Positions 1 through 8,626 of a DNA stretch of 64,000 nt are shown here, piece after piece; positions within the stretch are counted from its first letter, which is position 1, and every line of letters begins with the position of its first letter. The stretch covers positions 3,224,001 through 3,288,000 of the forward strand of contig NZ_OZ245846.1 of assembly GCF_965228935.1 (NCBI RefSeq). Direction: 5' to 3'. Source of the DNA: Ulvibacterium sp965228935 (GTDB taxonomy: Bacteria; Bacteroidota; Bacteroidia; Flavobacteriales; Flavobacteriaceae). Under the pieces are notes generated by a model. That model was not told the DNA's origin, searched no databases, and worked only from the letters and a program-made list of their open reading frames with translations. A program made the translations under genes and the position numbers.

Positions 1-351
1 GGACGTATCATCAATATGGCCAGTACGCTCGGCCTGGTCGGTTTGGCCAACCGTACGCCCTATGCCACCAGCAAGGGCGCCGTAGTACAAATGACACGTG
101 CCTTGGGTCTGGAACTGGCCCCGTTCAATATTACGGTAAACGCCATTTGTCCTGGGCCCTTTTTAACGGAAATGAACATTCCCATTGCGGAGACGGCCGA
201 AGCGAAAAACTTTATCGTCGGGGCCACGGCCTTGGCACGTTGGGGAGAACTTCGGGAAATTCAGGGAGCCGCACTTTTCTTGGCCAGCGATGCCGGTAGT
301 TATGTGGTGGGATCCATGCTCACCGTGGATGGTGGATGGACTGCCAAATAA
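1..351 (+). CDS. Short-chain dehydrogenase/reductase, C-terminal part
   Basis: The gene is cut by the left edge of the window, and the reading frame is open from base 1. The visible 116 residues contain the SDR catalytic Tyr-x3-Lys (YATSK), the downstream PG loop (CPGPF) and the C-terminal VDGG motif of classical NAD(P)-dependent reductases of the gluconate 5-dehydrogenase/3-oxoacyl-reductase type. It is probably a cytoplasmic sugar- or sugar-acid oxidoreductase. The following genes handle carbohydrates, which suggests, but does not show, a role in the same locus. The substrate cannot be told from this fragment. Confidence 0.85.
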   Translation, partial: GRIINMASTLGLVGLANRTPYATSKGAVVQMTRALGLELAPFNITVNAICPGPFLTEMNIPIAETAEAKNFIVGATALARWGELREIQGAALFLASDAGSYVVGSMLTVDGGWTAK

Positions 352-484
352 AGACACTGTGCCTTTCTTTTTTAACTAAAAGGACTTTTTGCGTTAAGCG
401 GCATCCATATCATTGCCGATTTCCCAATAAAGTTTTATCTTAACTGCCTATCCGAAAAAATTACACAAAATAAATTCAGATATA

Positions 485-1834
485 ATGAAAAACTCAGGAA
501 AGAATCAAAATTCTACCGATCAGGAAAAAAAATCACGTAGGGACTTCGTAAAGAAAAGTGCTTTGTTCACGGGAGGCGCCATGTTGTTGCCCAACCTTCA
601 AATGAATGCCATGGTAAATGTTCTAAATGACAAGAAACTCAAAATTGCCTTAGTAGGTTGTGGTGGTCGAGGAACGGGTGCCGCGGTACAGGCCTTAAAT
701 GCAGACGATAATGTGGAATTGGTAGCCATGGCCGATGCTTTCGAAGATCGCTTACAGAGCAGTTTCATGAACATCGCAAAGGCGTTGGGAGAAACAAAAA
801 AGCTAAATGTTAACGAGAAGCACAAATTTGTTGGATTTGATGGGGCCAAAAAGGCAATGGATCTCGCCGATGTGGTGATTTTGGCAACGCCCCCTGGTTT
901 CCGTCCGGAACATTTCGCCTATGCCATTGACAATGGCAAGCATGTGTTTATGGAAAAGCCGGTAGCGACCGATGTCCCTGGGGTTCGCAAAGTCTTGGCG
1001 TCCGCCAAGAAAGCCAAAGAAAATAAGCTGAACGTGGTAGTCGGATTGCAACGCCATTATCAGGACAATTATCTGGCCGCGATAGATCAGCTAAAAAAGG
1101 ATGCCATAGGTAAAATCGTATCCGGTCAGGTGTATTGGAACAGTGGTGGCGTTTGGGTCAGGGAAAGAAAACCGGGGCAAACGGAATTGGAGTACCAAAT
1201 GAGAAATTGGTACTATTTCAACTGGTTATGTGGCGATCATATTTTAGAACAACACATCCATAATATTGATGTAGCGAACTGGTTTATTGGGGAATACCCG
1301 ATTTCTGCCCAGGGTATGGGAGGAAGACAGGTGCGTACAGGAAAAGATCATGGGGAAATCTATGACCATCATTTTGTGGAATTTACCTATCCTAGTGGAG
1401 CTGTCATAGCGAGCCAGTGCCGTCATCAACCCGAGACCATGAGCCGGGTCTCCGAATTTTTCCAAGGTACCAAGGGGACCGTTTCTACGGAAGGGGACAA
1501 TACGAGCATCAAAGGGTGGGATGGAAGTACCATCTTTGAGCATAGGGGTAAGGATGACCCCAATCCGTATGAAGTAGAGCATGTAAAACTCTTTGAGTCC
1601 ATACGAAACGGTGGAGTGATTGCAGATGGGGAAAACGGGGCTAAAAGTACCATGACGGCTATCATGGGAAGAATGGCAACCTATTCCGGAAAGGTCGTAA
1701 AATGGGACGATGCCATGGCCTCCAATCTCGTTTTGGTTCCAGAGAATCTATCCTGGGACTCTCCAGCACCGGTAAAACCTAACTCTGATGGATGGTATGA
1801 AATACCGACTCCCGGAAAGACTGTCGTAATTTAG
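485..1834 (+). CDS. Gfo/Idh/MocA family oxidoreductase with Tat signal
   Basis: A 449-residue protein. The N-terminus carries a twin-arginine signal (SRRDFVKKSA, about residues 17-26) followed by a hydrophobic stretch, so export of a folded cofactor-bound enzyme is likely. A Rossmann motif (VGCGGRGTG, near residue 57) and the EKP motif (near 157) typical of Gfo/Idh/MocA enzymes follow. Families of this shape oxidise or isomerise sugars, and some exported members (GH109) cleave N-acetylgalactosamine by an NAD-dependent route; I cannot separate these from sequence alone. The gap to the sulfatase gene is only 4 bases, so they are probably co-transcribed and act on the same periplasmic glycan. 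Confidence 0.85.
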   Translation: MKNSGKNQNSTDQEKKSRRDFVKKSALFTGGAMLLPNLQMNAMVNVLNDKKLKIALVGCGGRGTGAAVQALNADDNVELVAMADAFEDRLQSSFMNIAKALGETKKLNVNEKHKFVGFDGAKKAMDLADVVILATPPGFRPEHFAYAIDNGKHVFMEKPVATDVPGVRKVLASAKKAKENKLNVVVGLQRHYQDNYLAAIDQLKKDAIGKIVSGQVYWNSGGVWVRERKPGQTELEYQMRNWYYFNWLCGDHILEQHIHNIDVANWFIGEYPISAQGMGGRQVRTGKDHGEIYDHHFVEFTYPSGAVIASQCRHQPETMSRVSEFFQGTKGTVSTEGDNTSIKGWDGSTIFEHRGKDDPNPYEVEHVKLFESIRNGGVIADGENGAKSTMTAIMGRMATYSGKVVKWDDAMASNLVLVPENLSWDSPAPVKPNSDGWYEIPTPGKTVVI

Positions 1835-1838
1835 AGGT

Positions 1839-3434
1839 ATGAAGCGAAGAAGTATAGTAAAGACGAATATTTTCATGTCCCTGCTTTTGGCAGGGACACT
1901 CTTTTTGGCCTGTAAGGAAAAACCAACTGATACAGAAAAAGTTTCCAATGCTCGGCAACCTAACATTATCTACATTTTGGCCGATGACTTAGGTTATGCG
2001 GACATCGGCGCCTACGGACAGGAGAAAATAGAAACTCCAAATATCGATGCCCTGGCCCAAGAAGGGATGTTGTTTACGCAACACTATACGAGTGCCCCCG
2101 TTTGTGCCCCGGCACGATACATGTTAATGACCGGAAAACACGCCGGACACGCTTATATTCGGAGCAATTCCGAATGGGGGGAAAGAGGTGACGTTTGGAA
2201 CTATATTGCCATGGCAAAGGACTCTACTTTGGAAGGCCAGGGACCCATGCCGGCAAATACGGTTACTTTGGCGCATCGCTTAAAGCAAGCCGGATATGCT
2301 ACGGGCATGGTCGGCAAATGGGGACTCGGAGCTCCCCATACAGCGTCCATTCCCAATAAAATGGGATTCGATTTTTTTTACGGCTATAATTGTCAACGTC
2401 AAGCCCATACCTATTATCCCTTACATTTATACAAGAATACCGAACGGGTACATTTGGCCAATGATACCATTGCGCCGAATACCCCTTTTCCCGAAGGAGC
2501 GGATCCCATGGACATTGCAAGCTATGCCGATTTTACCCTAACGGACTATGCGCCCGATTTGATGTTTAAGGAGCTTACCCAATTTGTCGATGGCAATACG
2601 GATAAACCTTTCTTTTTATATTGGGCATCCCCGATACCGCATGTAGCGCTCCAGGCCCCGCAATCTTGGGTAGATTACTACATTGAAAAATTCGGGAAAG
2701 AGGAACCCTATCTATCGGGAGGGGAAAACCGTTACTTTTCACACAAAAACCCACACGCGGCCTATGCGGCCATGGTTTCTTACTTGGATGAAAATATAGG
2801 GAAATTGGTACAGCAATTAAAGGATGAAGGCATCTACGAGAATACCCTTATAATATTTACTTCCGACAATGGTCCCAGTTATGCGGGTGGTGCCGACCCG
2901 GAGCATTTTGATAGCGCCAAACCCTTTGATGGCACTTATGGAAGAGGGAAGGGATTTTTATATGAAGGTGGAATCAGAATACCCATGATTGCCGTTTGGC
3001 CGAAAAAAATAAAGGCCGGTAGTAGAAGCGATCATATTTCCGCACATTATGATATGGTGGCCACCTTGGCCGGGGTCGCCGGTTATGAAAAACCTCAAGA
3101 TACGGATGGAATAAGTATGTTGCCCACTTTGTTGGGCGAAGGGACACAAGAGCCGCGCGAATTCCTATATTGGGAATTTCCCAGTTATGGAGGACAGGTC
3201 GCTCTTAGGATGGGCGATTGGAAAGTAATACGTCGTAACCTACTCAATAACGATGATCCTACCTTGGAGCTTTATGATTTAAAAAAAGATCCGACCGAAA
3301 CAAAAAATGTGGCGGATGAACACCCGGAAGTGTTGAAAAAAGCCGCAGAAATCTATGCACGGGAACGGGAATCCCCAGAATTGGAACATTTTAAGATACC
3401 TATGGTGAAGAACGGGTTATTGACCCAAAAATAG
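1839..3434 (+). CDS. Sulfatase (arylsulfatase family S1), lipoprotein
   Basis: A 531-residue type I sulfatase. The N-terminus ends in a lipobox (LFLAC, Cys25), placing it as a lipoprotein on the periplasmic or outer-membrane side. The metal-binding Asp pair (ADD, 48-50) and the sulfatase signature C-x-P-x-R (VCAPAR, Cys89) are present. Cys89 is the residue converted to formylglycine. A GKWGLG element and the late SDNGPS metal motif are also visible. It removes sulfate esters from a glycan, and the adjacent galactokinase points to a sulfated galactan (inference). The next gene encodes a likely maturase, so activation may be encoded in the same operon. Confidence 0.93.
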   Translation: MKRRSIVKTNIFMSLLLAGTLFLACKEKPTDTEKVSNARQPNIIYILADDLGYADIGAYGQEKIETPNIDALAQEGMLFTQHYTSAPVCAPARYMLMTGKHAGHAYIRSNSEWGERGDVWNYIAMAKDSTLEGQGPMPANTVTLAHRLKQAGYATGMVGKWGLGAPHTASIPNKMGFDFFYGYNCQRQAHTYYPLHLYKNTERVHLANDTIAPNTPFPEGADPMDIASYADFTLTDYAPDLMFKELTQFVDGNTDKPFFLYWASPIPHVALQAPQSWVDYYIEKFGKEEPYLSGGENRYFSHKNPHAAYAAMVSYLDENIGKLVQQLKDEGIYENTLIIFTSDNGPSYAGGADPEHFDSAKPFDGTYGRGKGFLYEGGIRIPMIAVWPKKIKAGSRSDHISAHYDMVATLAGVAGYEKPQDTDGISMLPTLLGEGTQEPREFLYWEFPSYGGQVALRMGDWKVIRRNLLNNDDPTLELYDLKKDPTETKNVADEHPEVLKKAAEIYARERESPELEHFKIPMVKNGLLTQK

Positions 3435-3437
3435 CTT

Positions 3438-3445
3438 TACCTTTG
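3438..3445 (+). promoter_or_regulatory. -7 promoter box (TACCTTTG) before the FGE gene
   Basis: This is an exact match to the Bacteroidota -7 consensus TAnnTTTG, 25 bases before the ATG at 3470. A TTG lies 15 bases upstream of it (3420-3422), somewhat closer than usual for the -33 element. The box covers an in-frame TTG at 3443, which argues against that TTG as a start codon. Confidence 0.5.
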
Positions 3446-3469
3446 TCGTTCCTTAATTTTTTATCTACA

Positions 3470-4615
3470 ATGAAATTCATTCCAAAACTATTTTTTTTAC
3501 TAGTGCTTGTCTTTAGTCTGGCCCAATGCAAAGAGGATAAGAAAAAAACGTCGGAAACCGGTTCATCTCCCAAAGTTGCGGAAAAATCCGAGCTTGTTTC
3601 AGACACCGCAAACATTCTGGTCAACAAACCTGATGACCTTAAAACCCCGGAAGGAATGGTTTGGATTCCAGGAGGCATCTTCACCCAAGGAGCCGTCCCG
3701 CAGGATAAAATGGCCATGGGTCACGAAAAGCCGGCCCACAAGGTAGCAGTAGATGGATTCTTTATGGATATCACGGAAGTGACCAATAGGGAATTTCGGA
3801 AATTTGTAGAGGAGACGGGATATATAACCGTTGCCGAACGCGAAATTGATTGGGAAGAAATGAAAAAGCAGTTACCTGAAGGTACGCCCAGGCCCCATGA
3901 TAGCATTATGCAACCCGGATCTCTTACTTTCAAAAAAGCCAAAAGTTCGGTACCCAATCTATACGATTTTTCCCAATGGTGGCAATGGACCATAGGGGCC
4001 AATTGGAAGCACCCCAACGGGCCGGGCAGTACCATTAAGGGTAAGGACAACCATCCGGTAGTGCAAGTTGCCTATGAGGATGCCTTGGCCTACTGTGATT
4101 GGGCCGGAAGGCGCTTGCCCACCGAGGCCGAATGGGAACGGGCCGCAAGGGGCAATAAGGAAAGCACTATTTATTTTTGGGGCGATGACCTTTCCGTACT
4201 TTCCCAAATGGCAAATACTTGGGAGGGAGAATTTCCGGTGGACAATACCCGAACAGATGGTTTTGAGTTACGGGCACTAGTCAAATCCTATCCCCCCAAT
4301 GATTTTAGCCTCTATGATATTGCAGGCAATGTTTGGGAGTGGACGAGCGATTGGTACAACACCAATTATTATGACCAGGTAGGTTCCAAGAATACAATCC
4401 TAAGGAATCCAATGGGAGCTGAGACCCCTTATAATGCAAGAGACCCTTATGCCCGGGAAAAAGTGATGAAAGGCGGCTCGTTTTTATGCAATGAATCGTA
4501 CTGTGCCAGCTATCGCATATCTTCGCGAATGGCGACCAGTATGGATTCTTCGTTGGAGCATTTGGGTTTTAGAACGGTCGCTACCGCAGATATGTTACGG
4601 GCAAACGAAAACTGA
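3470..4615 (+). CDS. Formylglycine-generating enzyme (SUMF1 domain), lipoprotein
   Basis: 381 residues from ATG 3470; an upstream in-frame TTG lies inside a promoter box, so ATG is preferred. The signal sequence ends in a lipobox (SLAQC), giving a periplasmic lipoprotein. The body is a full SUMF1/FGE-sulfatase domain beginning GMVWIPGG. FGE-like domains are often non-catalytic, but this one keeps the Cys pair used by true aerobic FGE to bind copper and oxidise the substrate Cys: CNESYC, Cys340 and Cys345, matching the C-x4-C of human SUMF1. It sits directly downstream of a sulfatase with a Cys-type active site, so maturation of that sulfatase is the likely role. Confidence 0.85.
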   Translation: MKFIPKLFFLLVLVFSLAQCKEDKKKTSETGSSPKVAEKSELVSDTANILVNKPDDLKTPEGMVWIPGGIFTQGAVPQDKMAMGHEKPAHKVAVDGFFMDITEVTNREFRKFVEETGYITVAEREIDWEEMKKQLPEGTPRPHDSIMQPGSLTFKKAKSSVPNLYDFSQWWQWTIGANWKHPNGPGSTIKGKDNHPVVQVAYEDALAYCDWAGRRLPTEAEWERAARGNKESTIYFWGDDLSVLSQMANTWEGEFPVDNTRTDGFELRALVKSYPPNDFSLYDIAGNVWEWTSDWYNTNYYDQVGSKNTILRNPMGAETPYNARDPYAREKVMKGGSFLCNESYCASYRISSRMATSMDSSLEHLGFRTVATADMLRANEN

Positions 4616-4629
4616 TCAAGAGAAGAACT

Positions 4630-5760
4630 ATGGAATTTATTACGGATTTCGCTCCCGAATTGACCGTGAAGTCACCCGGGCGAATTAATCTTATCGGGGA
4701 ACATACGGATTACAATCTGGGTTACGTGCTCCCTACCGCAATAGAAAACCAAATAACATTTAAGTTCCGAAGGAACGATTCGGTCAATACATGTAATTTG
4801 TATAGTCTTACCTATAATACCGGTTTTACTTTGGATCTGAACAAGATTTCAAGAAGCGAGGTGGAGTGGGAGAATTATATCCTAGGGGTTCTCAATGAGA
4901 TTTCAAAGTTGACGGACGGGGTCAAAGGTTTTGACTGTACGGTGGAAAGCGATCTTCCTACGGGATCCGGCCTAAGTTCTTCGGCGGCTTTGGAATGTGG
5001 GCTGGCCTTTGGGTTAAATGAATTGTTCGATTTGGGACTTTCCAAAATGGATATGGTAAAATTATCCCAAATAGCGGAGCACACCTATGTGGGCACCCAA
5101 TGTGGAATCATGGATCAATTTGCGTCGGTGATGAGCAAGGAAGGGCATGTAATCCTTTTGGATTGTAAGTCTTTGGAATACGATTATGTTCCCATGGATA
5201 TCCGTCCGTATAAAATCATACTTCTCAATACCAAGGTTTCCCATAATTTAGCTTCGAGCGAGTACAACACCCGAAAGCAGGAATGTCAAAAAGGGGTGGA
5301 TATCATAAGGAAAAGACATCCCCAAGTAAATTCCTTACGTGATGTTACCTTGGATATGTTGAAACCTTACAAAAGCGAAATGGGCGAGACCGTTTTTAAT
5401 CGATGTTCTTTTATAATCGAGGAAAATGAACGTGTTCTCGCCATGACCGAAGCACTCAAGTCTGGTCGGTTAAAAGAGGCGGGAGACTTACTTTATGAAG
5501 CGCATGAGGGAATAAGCAAATTGTACGAGGTGAGCTGTCCGGAATCCGATTTTCTGGTCGATTTCTCCAAAGGTTATGACTCTGTTCTCGGAGCTCGACA
5601 AACTGGTGGCGGATTTGGAGGCTGTACCCTTAATCTAGTCCATGAAACGGGTATTGATGAATTTACGACCGCTGCCACCGAAGCCTACAAAAATGCCTTT
5701 TCCATTGATTTGGAGGCCTTTGAGGTCAGGCCTAGTGGGGGTACTTCCCTTGTACTTTGA
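4630..5760 (+). CDS. galK: Galactokinase
   Basis: A 376-residue GHMP kinase of normal galactokinase length. The N-terminal sugar-binding signature (PGRINLIGEHTDYN, about residues 17-30), the ATP loop (GLSSSAAL) and the C-terminal glycine motif (GGGFGGC) are all present. It phosphorylates galactose to galactose-1-phosphate in the cytoplasm for the Leloir pathway. It begins 14 bases after the FGE gene, so it probably shares its transcript. This supports a galactan as the source polysaccharide. Confidence 0.95.
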   Translation: MEFITDFAPELTVKSPGRINLIGEHTDYNLGYVLPTAIENQITFKFRRNDSVNTCNLYSLTYNTGFTLDLNKISRSEVEWENYILGVLNEISKLTDGVKGFDCTVESDLPTGSGLSSSAALECGLAFGLNELFDLGLSKMDMVKLSQIAEHTYVGTQCGIMDQFASVMSKEGHVILLDCKSLEYDYVPMDIRPYKIILLNTKVSHNLASSEYNTRKQECQKGVDIIRKRHPQVNSLRDVTLDMLKPYKSEMGETVFNRCSFIIEENERVLAMTEALKSGRLKEAGDLLYEAHEGISKLYEVSCPESDFLVDFSKGYDSVLGARQTGGGFGGCTLNLVHETGIDEFTTAATEAYKNAFSIDLEAFEVRPSGGTSLVL

Positions 5761-5782
5761 ATCCATAGGATGGTAAGGTTTT

Positions 5783-6712
5783 TCAGAAAGGAACATTAAA
5801 GTGTTTTAGAACACGCAAGGCCCGCAAAGTATTCCATCTGCTCGGTAAGCCTGCCTTTTCCATATCAAAATGGGTTTGTCCCGGATGTTTGGCCTGTAGG
5901 TTCCACGTTCCTGTTCTGTTTCTTTTTTTTAGGAGTACATCTATTCCCGACTGCATGCGTTCATCCCATGGTTCCCCTGCATATTGAAAATAGTCCATCG
6001 CCCGTAAGACATCATATTTCCATCTTCCTGGATAGGGTAGTTTTAAAAAATCCTTATGTATGATTTCCCCTGTTCTGTCCGAAAGATATAATCGATGCAA
6101 CAGGACAAACTCCCTAGATTGTTCTACCGCCTTCCTCAACTCTTTAAGGCGATAGGTATAACCATTACGGTGATATTGGTTTATGCCCTCCAGAACGGAA
6201 AGTGTGGAATGTAACGAGCTATGTACGGCACCCGATCGGTTATAGCGGCAGTTGAAGCCACCGTCCGACATGTGTTGGGAAAGGATGAAGTCAATAATTG
6301 ATTTTAAATGCTCCGCTTTGGTCTTAAAATAGCAGGCGTAATTGAGAAACATTCCGTTGATACATACATCGCTATTTTGAAGGGCTCCAGAGGGATTTAT
6401 GCCGCCATCCGTTCCCTTTTGGGTAGCGGCTATCATAGCAACGGACTTTTGGATTTGCTCATTATCTGGGGAAATACCAAGGTTTCTTAAATCTAAAAGG
6501 GTATAATGGGAAGAGGTCCAATTGGGTTGATAGAACCCCTGTCCCCAATGACCGTCAGACCTTCGTTTGGACACAAATTCGGCTCCCCAGCCTTCCAATG
6601 CGATCCTGCTTCTTAAATCGGGACGCTCTATGGCAAGCAAATCCCTATAAACTTGGTATTGAATGGCCACATCACCTTTTAAAAGCCATTCCAGGATTGC
6701 CTTGTTCATCAT
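5783..6712 (-). CDS. Prenyltransferase/squalene-oxidase repeat-like protein
   Basis: A 309-residue protein without signal peptide. It contains repeats resembling the alpha-toroid fold of prenyltransferases and terpene cyclases, each with a glycine-rich turn (SDGHWG, SDGGFNC). The length is that of a single toroid. No DxDD cyclase or zinc-binding prenyltransferase residues were obvious, so a function cannot be given. Two adjacent ATGs compete for the start (6712 and 6709). It is convergent with galK. Confidence 0.6.
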   Translation of the reverse strand: MMNKAILEWLLKGDVAIQYQVYRDLLAIERPDLRSRIALEGWGAEFVSKRRSDGHWGQGFYQPNWTSSHYTLLDLRNLGISPDNEQIQKSVAMIAATQKGTDGGINPSGALQNSDVCINGMFLNYACYFKTKAEHLKSIIDFILSQHMSDGGFNCRYNRSGAVHSSLHSTLSVLEGINQYHRNGYTYRLKELRKAVEQSREFVLLHRLYLSDRTGEIIHKDFLKLPYPGRWKYDVLRAMDYFQYAGEPWDERMQSGIDVLLKKRNRTGTWNLQAKHPGQTHFDMEKAGLPSRWNTLRALRVLKHFNVPF

Positions 6713-6779
6713 AGAATTTTGGTTAGTGCAATTTAGGTTAAGTATCGATTCATACCTCCCATGATCGATCTAAGCTAGT

Positions 6780-7499
6780 TTACGTTTTTATCCTTTTGAA
6801 TTTCTTCCTATGCTCCTTGTCCATTTTCTCCGTTGCATATTGGACAATTTTACGGCCACATAGATCTTTCCATTGCAGCAAAAAGTCCTCGATTTCTTCC
6901 GGATGCTTTTTCCATAACCCCCTGAGCAATGTACCGATTCCTTTTTGCACATATTCGGAATCGTCCAGCATCAATGGTTCAATTGTGGAAAGGGCTGCCG
7001 ATGGTTCCAAATCCGCTTTAAGCAATTCGACCAATGTTACCGGAACGGCCCTTCTTTTCCACTCCGATTTGGAATTGGTCCATTGTTTCAGGTGATCAAA
7101 GGCAATGATATGGTCAATAAGAAAATTGGAAAGAACCAACATACATAGGACATCCGTAGTCGCCCAATTTGATATTCCCATTTCAAACCAGTTCCCGATC
7201 CTATCAAACGTCCTAGGCGTATAATTCTTCCGTTCGGAAGCTATAAATGCAATTGCAATTGATTTTTCCTCAAATTTTCCGGACCTCATGAATTCGTCAC
7301 CTAGGTTTAGGTACTTTTCCAAGGACATATCGGCCTTCCATTTCTGCACCCAAATATCGCGCTGCCGTTCAAAAATTTTCGTTTCTATACCATATCCATC
7401 AAACCCTTCCTTGAAATACCGGGCATATTTTTTTGCGATTTCTGCATTCGAATTTTTTTTAAGAAAACTACGTATTTCGGCTATTTTTTCGTCCAACAT
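6780..7499 (-). CDS. AlkD-like DNA alkylation repair protein
   Basis: 239 residues made of helical HEAT-like repeats. The AlkD family excises N3- and N7-alkylpurines without base flipping, using a Trp and an Asp four residues apart in one helix; here NWATTD supplies Trp112 and Asp116 in that spacing. The protein is probably cytoplasmic and acts on chromosomal DNA. It has its own TGAT-N4-ATCA operator and -7 box (7525-7567), which places it in the stress regulon of this island. Confidence 0.8.
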   Translation of the reverse strand: MLDEKIAEIRSFLKKNSNAEIAKKYARYFKEGFDGYGIETKIFERQRDIWVQKWKADMSLEKYLNLGDEFMRSGKFEEKSIAIAFIASERKNYTPRTFDRIGNWFEMGISNWATTDVLCMLVLSNFLIDHIIAFDHLKQWTNSKSEWKRRAVPVTLVELLKADLEPSAALSTIEPLMLDDSEYVQKGIGTLLRGLWKKHPEEIEDFLLQWKDLCGRKIVQYATEKMDKEHRKKFKRIKT

Positions 7500-7524
7500 T
7501 TCTGGTATCCATTTAAGTAAAACT

Positions 7525-7567
7525 TAAAGGTAGCGCTGTGTGGCATGTGTTTATATGATTAAAATCA
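7525..7567 (-). promoter_or_regulatory. Regulon operator 1 and promoter for the AlkD-like gene
   Basis: The operator TGATTAAAATCA (7556-7567) is a perfect palindrome in its TGAT/ATCA halves. Read on the minus strand, a -7 box TACCTTTA (7525-7532; 7 of 8 to TAnnTTTG) follows after exactly 23 bases. Transcription would begin near 7520, about 20 bases before the ATG at 7499. Confidence 0.8.
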
Positions 7568-7607
7568 GTTTAGATCTAAATGAATTTTACGCATAGAACA
7601 TCTGGAA

Positions 7608-7650
7608 TGATTTGGATCATTGTAACGGTTTTTTACCTCCATTTACTTTG
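7608..7650 (+). promoter_or_regulatory. Regulon operator 2 and promoter for DUF2953/gerW
   Basis: The operator TGATTTGGATCA (7608-7619) is followed after 23 bases by a -7 box TTACTTTG (7643-7650; 7 of 8). The expected start of transcription is near 7655, just before the ATG pair at 7663/7666. It lies back to back with operator 1, so each divergent gene has its own site. Confidence 0.8.
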
Positions 7651-7662
7651 TACAAAATTGGA

Positions 7663-8166
7663 ATGATGTGGGGTATGCTTCTTTCAATACTTCTTTTTTT
7701 GTTGATTATCGGTCTGCTGTTTGTCCCCGTGGAATTATACATCGATACCACTACCAATGACTATTATTTCCGTTTAAGGGGATTGTTAAGGGCCGATTTG
7801 GAGACACATGAAAAGGAGCTTATACGGGTACGGCTAGATTTAATTTTTGGAAATGTTTATTTCTACCCTCTTAGAAAAATAGGACTATCCCAAAAAGGAA
7901 GGGCGAAAAAAGATACGGAAAGAAGGAAAGGGAAACGAATGGCAATTGGAAAGGTGATACGTCTCTTGAAAACCTTTACGATAAAAAAAATGGTGGTTGA
8001 TGTGGATACAGGGGATTGTCTTTTAAACGCAAAATTATATCCTGCATTCGTCTTCTTGAACCATACCGCGGGGCAGTTTTCCATCAATTTTCAAGGAAGG
8101 AACCATTTCGTATTGAGCATTCAAAACAGGCCGTTGAATATTATTAAATCATTTATTAACCTTTAA
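7663..8166 (+). CDS. Membrane-anchored DUF2953-like protein (YtfI-like)
   Basis: About 167 residues from ATG 7663. An in-frame TTG at 7612 lies inside the operator and upstream of the predicted transcription start, so it is rejected. One N-terminal membrane helix (MLLSILLFLLIIGLLFV) is followed by a basic soluble domain. The C-terminal half resembles DUF2953, and the neighbour is a GerW/YtfJ protein; in Bacillus the DUF2953 gene ytfI sits next to ytfJ, which supports the assignment more than the sequence alone. The function is unknown. Confidence 0.6.
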   Translation: MMWGMLLSILLFLLIIGLLFVPVELYIDTTTNDYYFRLRGLLRADLETHEKELIRVRLDLIFGNVYFYPLRKIGLSQKGRAKKDTERRKGKRMAIGKVIRLLKTFTIKKMVVDVDTGDCLLNAKLYPAFVFLNHTAGQFSINFQGRNHFVLSIQNRPLNIIKSFINL

Positions 8167-8178
8167 AAGAATACAATT

Positions 8179-8547
8179 ATGGAACTGCATTTTGAAGAAT
8201 TATTAGGGAAGATTACGGATTTTATCAAATCCGAGGCAAAGACGGAGACCGTGGTCGGTGAACAATTTGAATTAGGGGTGTTTAAATGTGTACCCGTTAT
8301 AAAAGTGGGCATGGGCTTTGGTTCCGGTGGCGGTGAAAGCACCGAATCCAAAACTGGGAAAGGACAGGGTGCCGGTGCCGGTGCCGGTGTAGGAATTGAG
8401 CCTATTGGTTTTTTGGTAAGTAAAGGAGAGGAAATTTCCTTTCTCGCTGCCGGAAAGACCCAGGGTCTTGCCGCCGTTTTTGAAAAAGTACCGGACCTGA
8501 TCGAGAAAATTGCCCAAAACCGGAACAAGGAAGCTGCTGAGGTATAG
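8179..8547 (+). CDS. GerW/YtfJ family protein
   Basis: 122 residues with the typical GerW order: an N-terminal helix, the FELGVFKCVPVIKVGMGFG-type strand segment, a Gly/Ala-rich loop (GAGAGAGVG) and a C-terminal segment ending in a helix. In Bacillus the family member YtfJ is a spore germination protein, but this organism group does not sporulate, so another role must apply. It starts 12 bases after the DUF2953-like gene and is presumably co-transcribed from the operator 2 promoter. Confidence 0.85.
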   Translation: MELHFEELLGKITDFIKSEAKTETVVGEQFELGVFKCVPVIKVGMGFGSGGGESTESKTGKGQGAGAGAGVGIEPIGFLVSKGEEISFLAAGKTQGLAAVFEKVPDLIEKIAQNRNKEAAEV

Positions 8548-8626
8548 ATCCATTCGCATGTAAACGACAGAACCGGACAAACTTTTTCAAAAGAGAGGTC
8601 TTGCCCGGTTCATTTTGTCCTTACCA

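Noticed and set aside
485..1834. Firm assignment to GH109 alpha-N-acetylgalactosaminidase
   Set aside because: The Tat signal and Gfo/Idh fold fit, but I could not find residues that separate GH109 from exported sugar oxidoreductases.
3443..3469. TTG start for the FGE gene
   Set aside because: The TTG is part of the -7 box, and the lipoprotein signal begins at the ATG at 3470.
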